From Chitinophagaceae bacterium UBA1946 (GTDB taxonomy: Bacteria > Bacteroidota > Bacteroidia > Chitinophagales > Chitinophagaceae), in NCBI GenBank assembly GCA_002336815.1, contig DDEU01000021.1, forward strand, positions 342 to 54,761: a stretch of DNA of 54,420 nucleotides, written 5' to 3'. The notes under the pieces were generated by a model. It worked only from the letters and a program-made list of their open reading frames with translations. It was not told the origin of the DNA and searched no databases. How positions within the stretch are numbered: position 1 is the first letter of the stretch; each line of letters opens with the position of its first letter. Shown here piece by piece: positions 1-8,426 of the stretch. The position numbers were made by a program, and so were the translations under genes.

Positions 1-2
1 AA

Positions 3-50
3 GCTGCTCCTAAAAAAGCTGCTAAAAAAGCTGCTCCAAAGAAAAAATAA
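3..50 (+). CDS. C-terminal tail of a Lys/Ala/Pro-rich (histone H1-like) DNA-binding protein, partial
   Basis: Only the last 15 codons and the TAA stop lie in the window. They read Ala-Ala-Pro-Lys-Lys and Ala-Ala-Lys-Lys repeats ending in three lysines. Such AAPKK/AAKK tails are typical of bacterial histone H1-like proteins and of HU proteins with H1-like extensions, which bind DNA or RNA non-specifically. The body of the protein is outside the window, so the exact family cannot be told. A hairpin terminator follows about 30 bases downstream, which supports this being a true gene end. Confidence 0.6.
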   Translation, partial: AAPKKAAKKAAPKKK

Positions 51-81
51 GTTTTTTCAAGAGAGAAATTTAATAACAATG

Positions 82-108
82 AGTCCTGGCAATCGCCGGG
101 ACTTTTTG
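82..108 (+). terminator. Rho-independent terminator after the Lys/Ala-rich gene
   Basis: A 9-bp stem (AGTCCTGGC pairing with GCCGGGACT, one G-T wobble) encloses a 4-base loop AATC and runs into TTTTTGTT. It lies about 30 bases past the stop codon at 50. Confidence 0.75.
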
Positions 109-241
109 TTGGGCGCAGGTTTCAGCCGATTGCATTGATTGCTTCCTTTTATCTCCCGCTGTTGCGGATGCAATATCATCCAATTGTATCTTTACCATTC
201 AGCATTACATTTTTTTTAATCTTCGTTCTCAATTGTTTTGT

Positions 242-1930
242 ATGGACAATGTACAGATAGCAGAATATTTTTCGCTTTTATCCAAACTCATGGACATCCA
301 TGGCGAAAATAGTTTCAAATCGAAAACTTATGCGGCGGCGGCATTTACCATCGATAAACTGCTTATTCCCCTAAATGCGACAGAAAAAGAAAAAATATTT
401 TTGATCAAAGGCATTGGCGAGTCGACCGGAAAAAAAATAATTGAGCTGATTGAAACAGGCGAATTAAAAGTATTGACCGACCTCATCGCCAAAACACCTG
501 AAGGTGTGCTCGAGATGTTAAGCATAAAAGGCATTGGGCCAAAAAAAATTGCAACGATCTGGAAAGAGATGGAGATTGAAACGTTGGGAGAACTGTTGTA
601 TGCTTGCAAAGAGAACCGTTTAAAATTATACAAAGGCTTTGGCGAAAAAACGCAGCTAAGTATTGAAGAAGCCATTGAATTTTATTTCAGGAACCAGGGA
701 AGTTTTTTATACCCGCAGGTGGAGGCGGTGGAGCCGCAGATCACCGCTTATCTTGAAAAATTATTTTCGCCGGGCAATGTATTTATTACCGGTGCCTTTA
801 AACGGCAGCTGGAGATCATCAACGAACTGGAATACGTGGTAAACAGCAGCAATGATTTGATAAAGCCAAAATTCCTCAGCGCCAACCCGCCGGAGTTGCT
901 GGAAGAAACGCCGGTAAGCCTGCTGTATAAATTAACCAATGGATTGCGGCTGAAATTATACACCGGAACGGCCGATTTTAAAAAACACCTGTTCCGCTAT
1001 TCGGCCAGCGACGAATTTATACAGGCATTTGCAGAACAATACACCGCCGCGGATTTTAATTTGATCAGTGGTGCTGATGACCGGGCCTTATTCAGCAGCC
1101 TTGGACTTGCCTTTATACCTGCCTGCCTACGGGAAACGCCTGCTGTACTCAGCCGGGCGGCTGCAGTGTCCGAATTGCCGGTACTGATACAGCCGGGCGA
1201 TATCAAAAGCATCATCCACAGCCACAGCGACTGGAGTGATGGCAGCAACACACTGGAAGCAATGGCCCGTGCCGCCATTGAAAAAGGTTTTGAATACCTG
1301 GTGATCAGCGATCACAGCAAGAGTGCATTTTATGCCAGCGGCCTCAGTGAAGAAAAGATCAAAGCACAGCACCAGTATATTGATGAGCTCAACAGCAGAC
1401 TGGCACCTTTTAAAATATTCAAGAGCATTGAAAGCGATATTTTGAATGATGGCAGTCTTGATTACAGCGATGCCATCCTTTCCAGCTTTGACCTGGTGAT
1501 CGCTTCCATACACTCCAACTTGAAAATGCCGGAAGAAAAAGCGATGATGCGTTTAATCAACGCTATCGAAAATCCCTACACTACCATCCTCGGCCACATG
1601 ACCGGCAGGCTCTTATTAAGCCGTAAAGGCTACCCTGTCGATCACAGGCGCATTGTTGATGCCTGTGCAGCCAATAACGTGGTGATAGAGCTGAATGCAC
1701 ACCCCAGCAGGCTTGACATCGACTGGCGGCATATTGAATATGCACTGGAGAAAAATGTATTGATCTCCATTGATCCGGATGCACATTTTATAGAAGGCTT
1801 TGATGATACCCGCTATGGTGTACTGGCTGCACAAAAAGCGATGCTTACAAAAGCCAATAACCTCAGCAGTTTTGGCCTGCAGGAATTTGAAGCATTTTTA
1901 AATGGGCAAAAAAGCAAGCGGCGCAATTAA
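242..1930 (+). CDS. polX: PolX-family DNA polymerase/3'-5' exonuclease with PHP domain
   Basis: About 562 residues, the usual size of bacterial PolX. Order: helix-hairpin-helix region (about 1-135, with two KGIG motifs), a family-X fingers/palm region (about 145-300), and a C-terminal PHP phosphoesterase domain (about 320-550). The PHP metal ligands are visible: HSHSDWSDG, SDHS, SIESD, ASIHS, LGHMTGR and DPDAH, so exonuclease or AP-endonuclease activity is expected. In the palm, the place where family X has GDLDIL-like catalytic aspartates reads NELEYVV (Glu195 and Glu197), so polymerase activity is doubtful. The ATG at 242 is preferred over an in-frame TTG at 233. Family role: base-excision or lesion repair. 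The TAA stop overlaps the stop of the convergent gene. Confidence 0.9.
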   Translation: MDNVQIAEYFSLLSKLMDIHGENSFKSKTYAAAAFTIDKLLIPLNATEKEKIFLIKGIGESTGKKIIELIETGELKVLTDLIAKTPEGVLEMLSIKGIGPKKIATIWKEMEIETLGELLYACKENRLKLYKGFGEKTQLSIEEAIEFYFRNQGSFLYPQVEAVEPQITAYLEKLFSPGNVFITGAFKRQLEIINELEYVVNSSNDLIKPKFLSANPPELLEETPVSLLYKLTNGLRLKLYTGTADFKKHLFRYSASDEFIQAFAEQYTAADFNLISGADDRALFSSLGLAFIPACLRETPAVLSRAAAVSELPVLIQPGDIKSIIHSHSDWSDGSNTLEAMARAAIEKGFEYLVISDHSKSAFYASGLSEEKIKAQHQYIDELNSRLAPFKIFKSIESDILNDGSLDYSDAILSSFDLVIASIHSNLKMPEEKAMMRLINAIENPYTTILGHMTGRLLLSRKGYPVDHRRIVDACAANNVVIELNAHPSRLDIDWRHIEYALEKNVLISIDPDAHFIEGFDDTRYGVLAAQKAMLTKANNLSSFGLQEFEAFLNGQKSKRRN

Positions 1931-2526
1931 GGTTGCTCTGCTGCCAAAACCGTTACCTGGTCGTCGATCTTTTTATTCCAGGCTGCCTGCCTGTCTTGTA
2001 GGATGCCATTGTTGGTTTCTGAATCATACTGTTGCTGCAATGCTTCCATCTGCTTTATTGCAGCATAGTAAACGTCTTTTATTTGATCCATATAACCTTC
2101 CTGTTTGAATTTGATCTTCTTCAATGCTTTTATAAAAAGAAGGGTGCTGATATAACTGATGTCGAAATGGTGCTGCTCGTGCAACAGGATGTAATCGTTT
2201 TTGCCTCTCTCCTTCATCCAGGATGTTTCCTTATTAAAAGTGCAATACACACCGATGATCAAACTGCTTTTGCCTTCTGCCTTTCGGAAACCTGCTTTAA
2301 AAGTAAAGCCGGAAGTGGTAATGGCAACGGCAACATTGTCGTTCTCCGGCTTCCCTTTAAAATCTTCGATCTTTAATTTTCCGGGAGCATCATATAAAAT
2401 GGTATTGTCGCTGATGCCGGGAACTGCTGTAACGTAGTTGATCGTGGTTTCTATCTTTTGTGCGTTGGCCGAAACAGAAGAAACAATGGCTACCAGCAGC
2501 ACAAAAAACTGTTTGAATAAGTTCAT
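1927..2526 (-). CDS. Secreted DUF922-like putative metalloprotease
   Basis: 199 residues. An N-terminal signal peptide (hydrophobic stretch 5-20, cleavage likely after SANA) directs export. Residues 116-120 read HEQHH, a match to the zinc-protease HExxH motif, followed by FD, as in DUF922-type proteins (HEQ-x-HFD). The conserved region spans roughly 35-145; the rest is a helical, Gln-rich tail. Substrate is unknown. ATG at 2526 is preferred; a TTG four codons upstream would add a short N-terminus before the signal peptide. It converges on polX and shares a TTAA at the two stop codons. Family assignment is from memory of the motif, not from a search. Confidence 0.7.
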   Translation of the reverse strand: MNLFKQFFVLLVAIVSSVSANAQKIETTINYVTAVPGISDNTILYDAPGKLKIEDFKGKPENDNVAVAITTSGFTFKAGFRKAEGKSSLIIGVYCTFNKETSWMKERGKNDYILLHEQHHFDISYISTLLFIKALKKIKFKQEGYMDQIKDVYYAAIKQMEALQQQYDSETNNGILQDRQAAWNKKIDDQVTVLAAEQP

Positions 2527-2597
2527 ATTATAAAACAACTGAAAAAATAAATAGCGTGTAAATGCACCGGTCGGGTTTACAAATAAATTAACAGCGG

Positions 2598-3851
2598 TCA
2601 GGATTCGGTGTAGTTAAGATCTTTTCCAAAAGTTTCTTCTGTAAAAAATGTTGCCAAGATGCTGATCAGCATCACTACAGCACCGGTTATGATAGCGGCA
2701 TCGATATAACTCTGCTGCTGCACCTGACGGAAGCTCTGTTGCAGCACTCCCTGCAGCCAGTTAAAGAGCAACAGTGTAAGCGGCAGTGAACCTCTTACCA
2801 TATTTGGAACCGTAGTAGCGGCAGTGGCCCGCAGGTTGGTGCCAAACTGCTCAGCCGCCATGGTAACAAAGATGGCCCAAAAGCCGGTACCAAAGCCAAG
2901 TGCGGCACATATCACGTACATGCCGTCAGCAGTGCCGTTGTACTGATTAAAGAAGAACACGATGGCGATGATGGTAAATACATAGAACATGTACAACGCT
3001 TTTTTCCGGCTCTGCAGCCAGTGACTAACAAAACCCACCAGGATATCAGCTACAGAAATGGCTGCGTAAGCAAACATGGTTGACTTTTTGGGTGTAACGG
3101 TTCCGGAAATATTGAAGGCTGCAGCAAAATTATTGGAGAACGCAATGAGAATACCAATCACATACCAGGTAGGCAGACCGATGAGAATGGCGAGCATGTA
3201 TTTTTTAAAGCGCCTGGCATTGTTGAAGAACATAAAAAAATTGCCCCTCACCACCGCCCGCTTTTTTACTTCGCTGAACATACCGCTTTCAAAAACGGTG
3301 ATGCGTAACAACAACAAACAAAATCCCAACGCCCCGCCGATAAAATAGCAAATGCGCCAGTTGAAATTTTCGGAGATGAAATAAGCGACCACAGCGCCTG
3401 TTAGCCCGATACCCGCCACCAGCGAGGTGCTGAGTCCACGTTTATCCTTGTGTACCAGTTCAGATACCAGTGTGATGCCGGCACCCAGCTCTCCTGCCAG
3501 GCCGATACCGGCAATAAACCGCACCAGCGCATACTGGTTGGTGGTTTGTACAAAGCCATTGCAGATATTGGCGACAGAATACAATACGATCGATCCAAAC
3601 AACACACTCAGCCGGCCTCTTTTATCGCCCATGATCCCCCAGATGATGCCGCCGATGAGCAGGCCGATCATCTGGATGCTGATGATAAATTCGCCACGGG
3701 ATTTTATCAGGTCAGCATCATTGCCGATCAGTTCTTTTAAACTATCGACCCGTACGATCTGGAATAGCAACAGGTCGTAGATATCTACAAAATAACCCAA
3801 TGCTGCTACCAGCACGGTAATGCTGAAAATGGAACTTGATTGTTTATTCAT
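2598..3851 (-). CDS. MFS transporter, 12 transmembrane segments
   Basis: 417 residues with about 12 hydrophobic segments. The loop between segments 2 and 3 carries GDKRGR, the MFS signature motif A, and segment 4 has RFIAGIGLAGELGAG, resembling the metabolite:H+ symporter and sugar-porter branches. A long cytoplasmic central loop (about 195-215) separates the two halves. The substrate cannot be told from sequence. The start lies 15 bases after the stop of the DedA-fusion gene, so the two are probably co-transcribed, together with the symporter upstream. Confidence 0.85.
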   Translation of the reverse strand: MNKQSSSIFSITVLVAALGYFVDIYDLLLFQIVRVDSLKELIGNDADLIKSRGEFIISIQMIGLLIGGIIWGIMGDKRGRLSVLFGSIVLYSVANICNGFVQTTNQYALVRFIAGIGLAGELGAGITLVSELVHKDKRGLSTSLVAGIGLTGAVVAYFISENFNWRICYFIGGALGFCLLLLRITVFESGMFSEVKKRAVVRGNFFMFFNNARRFKKYMLAILIGLPTWYVIGILIAFSNNFAAAFNISGTVTPKKSTMFAYAAISVADILVGFVSHWLQSRKKALYMFYVFTIIAIVFFFNQYNGTADGMYVICAALGFGTGFWAIFVTMAAEQFGTNLRATAATTVPNMVRGSLPLTLLLFNWLQGVLQQSFRQVQQQSYIDAAIITGAVVMLISILATFFTEETFGKDLNYTES

Positions 3852-3866
3852 GAAGCAGGCAGGCGT

Positions 3867-4817
3867 TTATGATTTTTTCTTTTTACCAAAGAATAATTTA
3901 ATGAAGACCGGTGCGGTTGTTACCAGCACAATGCCTACAACGATCACTTCAAGGTGTTCTTTGAGGTTGAAGTCGAACTGGGAAAGTATCCATTTCTGTA
4001 AAAAATGACCCGCCACCAGCATGGTGAATACCCATGCGATACAACCTACTATATTGTAAAAACTAAACTTCTTTTTGTCCATTTGTACAATACCGGCAAC
4101 AATGGGTGCAAATGTTCTTACGATGGGAAGGAACCTGGCAATGATGATGGCGCCACCTCCATGCTTTTCATAAAATTCATGCGCTTCCTGCAGGTACTTC
4201 TGTTTGAACAAAAGATTGTCTTTCCACGAATACATGGCAGGCCCTACTTTATGCCCGAACCAGTAACCAATGGTGTTGCCGACAATGCCGGCCAGCGAAA
4301 TAAGCATCCACAACACCAGCAACTGTATGTAATCATTTTGTATGAAAGGAAAGACCGACGCTACCAGTTCATGATTATAAATGCCTGCTACGAACAATAA
4401 ACTATCGCCCGGTAAAAAGAAACCGGCAAACAAACCCGTTTCTGCAAATATGATGAAGAGGATGAGCCACAATCCGCCGTTGATGATATAGAACATCGGC
4501 GTTAACAGGTCAACCCAGGTGAAATTCTTTTTTACTTTCAGGACATTGTTCTTTTCAATGCCCGACAGGGAGACGGCAACGGTATCGTATCCTTTCAGAT
4601 CAATGCGGATCAGATCGGCGCTGCCGGCATTCAACAATACATTTCCCTTTTTATCGGTGGTGGCTGTACTGCCATTTGACAATACGGTAACAGTTGCTTC
4701 CTTTACGGCACCCTCGTATTGGTTTTGAAGGGTGACCTCCAATGGCGTGGCCTGTGAAAAAGTTGTTGATGCGATGCAGCAGATCCAAAAACAACAGCAC
4801 AATAATTTCTTCGTCAT
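3867..4817 (-). CDS. DedA/VTT-family membrane protein with an extra exported N-terminal beta domain
   Basis: 316 residues. The C-terminal 200 residues are a DedA (SNARE-associated, VTT) protein: GFFLPGDSLLF and ARFLPIVRTFAP match the two conserved family motifs, and 4-5 membrane segments are visible. The family is linked to lipid scrambling/undecaprenyl-phosphate recycling and membrane homeostasis. Unusually, DedA is preceded by a signal peptide (1-22, ending FSQA) and about 75 residues of beta-rich sequence with a carboxypeptidase-regulatory-like pattern (VTLQNQYEGAVKEATVTV, then LKGYDTVAVSL). The start lies 49 bases after the symporter stop and the MFS gene follows within 15 bases, suggesting one operon. 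Confidence 0.85.
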   Translation of the reverse strand: MTKKLLCCCFWICCIASTTFSQATPLEVTLQNQYEGAVKEATVTVLSNGSTATTDKKGNVLLNAGSADLIRIDLKGYDTVAVSLSGIEKNNVLKVKKNFTWVDLLTPMFYIINGGLWLILFIIFAETGLFAGFFLPGDSLLFVAGIYNHELVASVFPFIQNDYIQLLVLWMLISLAGIVGNTIGYWFGHKVGPAMYSWKDNLLFKQKYLQEAHEFYEKHGGGAIIIARFLPIVRTFAPIVAGIVQMDKKKFSFYNIVGCIAWVFTMLVAGHFLQKWILSQFDFNLKEHLEVIVVGIVLVTTAPVFIKLFFGKKKKS

Positions 4818-4866
4818 TATAATAATTTAAAACTGACCCGGCGCTTTGCTGAACCCGGCGCAGCGT

Positions 4867-6483
4867 TTATACCTGTGTGTGACCGTGCGGATGCGGATGC
4901 CCATGACCGTGGCCATGACCAAGCTCTCCTTCCATTTTACTTACCACTACCGTGGCGATACTATTACCCAATACATTCGTTGCACTTCTGCCCATATCCA
5001 GTAATGGATCAATACCCAGCAACAGCGCAATGCCTGCTTCCGGTATGTTAAAAGTAGCCAATGTGCCGGCAATCACCACCAGTGAAGCCCTCGGCACACC
5101 TGCAATACCTTTGCTGGTAAGCATTAATACCAGCAGCATGGTCATCTGTGTTGGTAAAGGGATATGCATACCATAACTCTGTGCAATGAACAGGGATGCA
5201 AAGGTCATGTACATCATGCTGCCATCCAGGTTAAATGAATATCCCAATGGCAATACAAAACTTACGATCTTATCCTTACAGCCAAAACGTTCGAGTTCAA
5301 GCATTGTTTTTGGGAAAGCCGCTTCGCTGCTGCTGGTGCTAAAGGCAAGCAATATTGGTTCCCTTATCCTTTTCACCAACGTAAATACCCTGCTCCTGAT
5401 AAACAAATATCCTGCAAGGATCAGACACAACCATAGCACGAGCAATCCAAAATAAAATTCACCGATGAAGATGGAATAGGTTGTTAAAATACCGATACCC
5501 TGTTTTGCGATGATGGCCGTCATGGCGCCAAACACGGCCAGGGTGGCAAAATTATTCATCACGTAACTGGTGACACGTAAAATAATATGTGCTGTTGCAT
5601 CCAGGGCTTTCACCACTGGCTTTGCTACATCGCCCAGTGCGGCAGCAGCTACACCAAAGAACAATGAAAAGACTACCACCTGCAGTATCTCGTTCTTTGC
5701 CATCGCATCTACCATGCTGTTTGGAAAAACATGATAAAAGAAATCTTTTACCGTTAAGGCTGCTTTATCGATGCCGGTATTCAGGTTACTATCGGGCAGG
5801 CTTAGGTGCATAGAAGTGCCGGGTGAAAAAATATTTACCAGCAACATGCCCAGCAATAAACTTAAAAAAGATGCACTCAAAAACCAAAGGAGGGTTTTGG
5901 CCCCGATGCGGCCCACCGCTTTGATATCGCCCAGTTTGGCAACACCCACTACCACGGTAGAAAACACGAGGATGGATACGATCATTTTAATGAGGCGTAA
6001 AAAAATATCGGGCAGGATAGTGAACCATTCCAGTTTTTTATCTCTTGCTTTGATGTTCTCATTCTTCTGTACAGCGATCAGTTCCTTTTGTTTCTGCAGT
6101 TCCTTGTATGCTGTATTGGAGGTATCTGTAAGGGCAGCCAATTGATTGTTCAATCCTTTTAAAGAGTCGTTCCATTCTTTGATCAATGCCTGTGAGGCAG
6201 TACCGTCTGCTGCATCCAGCAGGCTTTGCTCCGCAGCTTTCTTTTTTGAAGCGACTGCTTTTTGTTTGGCCGACAACGCTGCATACAACACGGTATCCCG
6301 GATGCGTTCATAAGTTTTCATTTGCTGCAGTACTGACTGAGACTGCAACTCTGCATTGGCGATCCTGCTGTTTTCAATTCCTACATAATTCTTATTGATC
6401 ACAAAGCCGAGTACAATACCTGCCAGTAAAGCGATGCCTATGTATAAAGTGAGTTTACTGCCTTTGCCCTTCTTAACTTCCAT
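4867..6483 (-). CDS. Dicarboxylate/amino acid:cation symporter (DAACS) with coiled-coil insertion and His-rich tail
   Basis: 538 residues, about 100 longer than typical GltP/DctA-type symporters. Family signatures are present: SSSEAAFP (HP1 serine-rich loop), NLDGSMMYM (TM7 NMDG motif) and the HP2/TM8 stretch with GIDPLLDMGRSATNV. The extra length is an insertion of about 110 charged, Lys/Glu/Gln/Ala-rich residues (about 35-150) between TM1 and TM2, expected in the periplasm and probably coiled coil. The C-terminus ends in seven histidines alternating with Gly/Pro. Expected role: Na+- or H+-coupled uptake of C4-dicarboxylates or acidic amino acids. First gene of a leftward set with the DedA fusion and MFS genes. 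Confidence 0.88.
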   Translation of the reverse strand: MEVKKGKGSKLTLYIGIALLAGIVLGFVINKNYVGIENSRIANAELQSQSVLQQMKTYERIRDTVLYAALSAKQKAVASKKKAAEQSLLDAADGTASQALIKEWNDSLKGLNNQLAALTDTSNTAYKELQKQKELIAVQKNENIKARDKKLEWFTILPDIFLRLIKMIVSILVFSTVVVGVAKLGDIKAVGRIGAKTLLWFLSASFLSLLLGMLLVNIFSPGTSMHLSLPDSNLNTGIDKAALTVKDFFYHVFPNSMVDAMAKNEILQVVVFSLFFGVAAAALGDVAKPVVKALDATAHIILRVTSYVMNNFATLAVFGAMTAIIAKQGIGILTTYSIFIGEFYFGLLVLWLCLILAGYLFIRSRVFTLVKRIREPILLAFSTSSSEAAFPKTMLELERFGCKDKIVSFVLPLGYSFNLDGSMMYMTFASLFIAQSYGMHIPLPTQMTMLLVLMLTSKGIAGVPRASLVVIAGTLATFNIPEAGIALLLGIDPLLDMGRSATNVLGNSIATVVVSKMEGELGHGHGHGHPHPHGHTQV

Positions 6484-6620
6484 AACCTGGTGAACGATTT
6501 AATGCAAGCGCCGGTAATTCATACAGCTATTTGCGGCGTTGGTTTCGCAATATAATATTTAATAGTTGTTATCTGCCGCTGCTCATAAAAAAACAGGGCT
6601 GATTGGCTTATTAAAATTTA

Positions 6621-6649
6621 TTGCTTATTTTTCCATCCCGATACTTTCA
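6621..6649 (+). promoter_or_regulatory. Candidate Bacteroidota promoter for the APC permease
   Basis: TTG at 6621-6623, an 18-base spacer, then TACTTTCA at 6642-6649, a near match to the TAnnTTTG -7 element. It lies about 30 bases before the ATG at 6679 in the divergent region between two transporter genes. Confidence 0.35.
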
Positions 6650-6678
6650 GGATCGATTATCAAAACCAACAACATATT

Positions 6679-8331
6679 ATGAGTTTATTTGCTAAAAAGC
6701 CAATGTCTGCGCTGATGAATGAAGCCCAGGAAACGGGCAGTCATACATTAAAAAAAACATTGGGTGCCGGTGGCCTGATCGCATTGGGCATAGGGGCCAT
6801 TATCGGAGCCGGCCTGTTCTCCATCACTGGAATGGCAGCAGCTAATCATGCTGGTCCGGCCATCACCATTTCATTTATTGTGGCTGCCTTAGGTTGTCTT
6901 TTTGCAGGCCTTTGTTATGCGGAGTTTGCCTCTATGATCCCTGTTGCAGGAAGTGCTTACACTTATTCTTATGCCACCATGGGTGAATTCATTGCATGGA
7001 TCATCGGATGGGACCTCGTATTGGAATACGCAGTAGGTGCCGCAACGGTAGGCATTAGCTGGAGCCGTTACCTGGTAAAATTTTTAGAAGGGTTTGGGGT
7101 TAGTTTACCGCATAGTCTTACTGTTGGGCCATGGGACGGAGGCATCATCAATCTTCCGGCTGTGTTTATCATTGTATTAATGAGCCTGCTGTTGATGAAA
7201 GGTACCAAGGAAAGTGCGTTTGTAAATTCAATTATAGTTGGACTAAAGATCACTGTTGTGCTGGTATTTATTTTCTTAGGCTGGAAGTATATTAACAATG
7301 AGAACTACCATCCATATATACCTGATAATTCCGGCAAATTCGGTGACTTTGGTTTCAGTGGCATCATCAGGGCGGCGGCCATTGTATTCTTTGCCTATAT
7401 CGGTTTTGATGCAGTAAGCACAGCAGCACAGGAAGCAAAAAATCCAAAAAGGGATATGCCCTGGGGTATCCTGGGATCGCTTGCCATCTGCACAGTCTTA
7501 TACATTCTTTTTGCACATGTAATGACAGGCGTTACAAGCTATACGACTTTTGCCGGTAAAGATGGCATTGCACCGGTTGCTGTTGCAATTGACCATATGG
7601 GAACAGCAGATGCATCTGGCGTTATTCAGCCCGACTATCCCTGGCTGAACCGTGCCATCATTGTCGCCATACTTGCAGGCTATGCTTCTGTAATACTGGT
7701 AATGCTGATGGGACAAAGCCGTGTTTTCTTCAGCATGAGTAAGGATGGTTTGATACCAAAAGTTTTTTCCGCTGTTAACCCAACCACGCAAACACCGGCA
7801 AAAAGCAACATGCTGTTCATGCTTTTTGTAAGTCTTTTTGCAGCTTTTGTACCTGCAAGAGTGGTAGGTGAAATGACGAGCATCGGTACGCTGTTCGCAT
7901 TTATCCTTGTATGTATCGGGGTTTGGGTGATGCGTAATAAAATGCCTGATCTTCCAAGAGCTTTCAAAACACCCATGGTACCACTGGTTCCTATCCTCGG
8001 AATTTTTGTTTGCTTATTCATGATGGTGTTTCTGCCAATGGATACCTGGATACGTTTAATTGTGTGGATGCTGATCGGCATGGATATTTACCTGGTGTAT
8101 GGAGCCAAGCACAGTAACCTGGGCAATGGCACCAACAACCGTAAAGGAATGAAGGTAGCCAGGTTTACAGGTCTTGCACTGAGTGCTTTACTGATACCAG
8201 TCGGTTTCTTACACCAATATTCAGTAGGGTTTGAAACAGACAGAACATTGCTGTACATATCACTGGCTTTTGCGGTAATACATTTTGTTGTATTTGGAAG
8301 AAAGATCGGCAGAACAGATAGCGAGAGCTAA
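6679..8331 (+). CDS. APC-family cationic/general amino acid permease
   Basis: 550 residues, 12-14 hydrophobic segments. The N-terminal region carries GIGAIIGAGLFSITG, the TM1 substrate-binding glycine motif of APC permeases, and the central part has FFAYIGFDAVSTAAQEAKNPKRD, the TM6 and following loop typical of the YfnA/CAT branch. Expected role: uptake or exchange of amino acids at the inner membrane. Substrate specificity cannot be assigned. It is divergent from the DAACS symporter gene and ends just before a strong hairpin terminator. Confidence 0.9.
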   Translation: MSLFAKKPMSALMNEAQETGSHTLKKTLGAGGLIALGIGAIIGAGLFSITGMAAANHAGPAITISFIVAALGCLFAGLCYAEFASMIPVAGSAYTYSYATMGEFIAWIIGWDLVLEYAVGAATVGISWSRYLVKFLEGFGVSLPHSLTVGPWDGGIINLPAVFIIVLMSLLLMKGTKESAFVNSIIVGLKITVVLVFIFLGWKYINNENYHPYIPDNSGKFGDFGFSGIIRAAAIVFFAYIGFDAVSTAAQEAKNPKRDMPWGILGSLAICTVLYILFAHVMTGVTSYTTFAGKDGIAPVAVAIDHMGTADASGVIQPDYPWLNRAIIVAILAGYASVILVMLMGQSRVFFSMSKDGLIPKVFSAVNPTTQTPAKSNMLFMLFVSLFAAFVPARVVGEMTSIGTLFAFILVCIGVWVMRNKMPDLPRAFKTPMVPLVPILGIFVCLFMMVFLPMDTWIRLIVWMLIGMDIYLVYGAKHSNLGNGTNNRKGMKVARFTGLALSALLIPVGFLHQYSVGFETDRTLLYISLAFAVIHFVVFGRKIGRTDSES

Positions 8332-8350
8332 AAAATATTAAACATATTGT

Positions 8351-8391
8351 AAAAATAAGTCCCCTGGCCACAAACCAGGGGACTTATTTTT
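8351..8391. terminator. Strong bidirectional terminator between the permease and uxuA
   Basis: A perfect 17-bp inverted repeat (AAAAATAAGTCCCCTGG and its complement) around a 7-base loop CCACAAA. A-tract on one side and T-tract on the other let it work for both convergent genes. Confidence 0.85.
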
Positions 8392-8426
8392 CAGCGAACT
8401 ACTGTAATACTTCTTTCAGACAAACC

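Noticed and set aside
4867..4925. His-rich tail read as an engineered affinity tag
   Set aside because: Histidines alternate with Gly and Pro using natural mixed codons and follow a normal symporter end; native His-rich tails are common.
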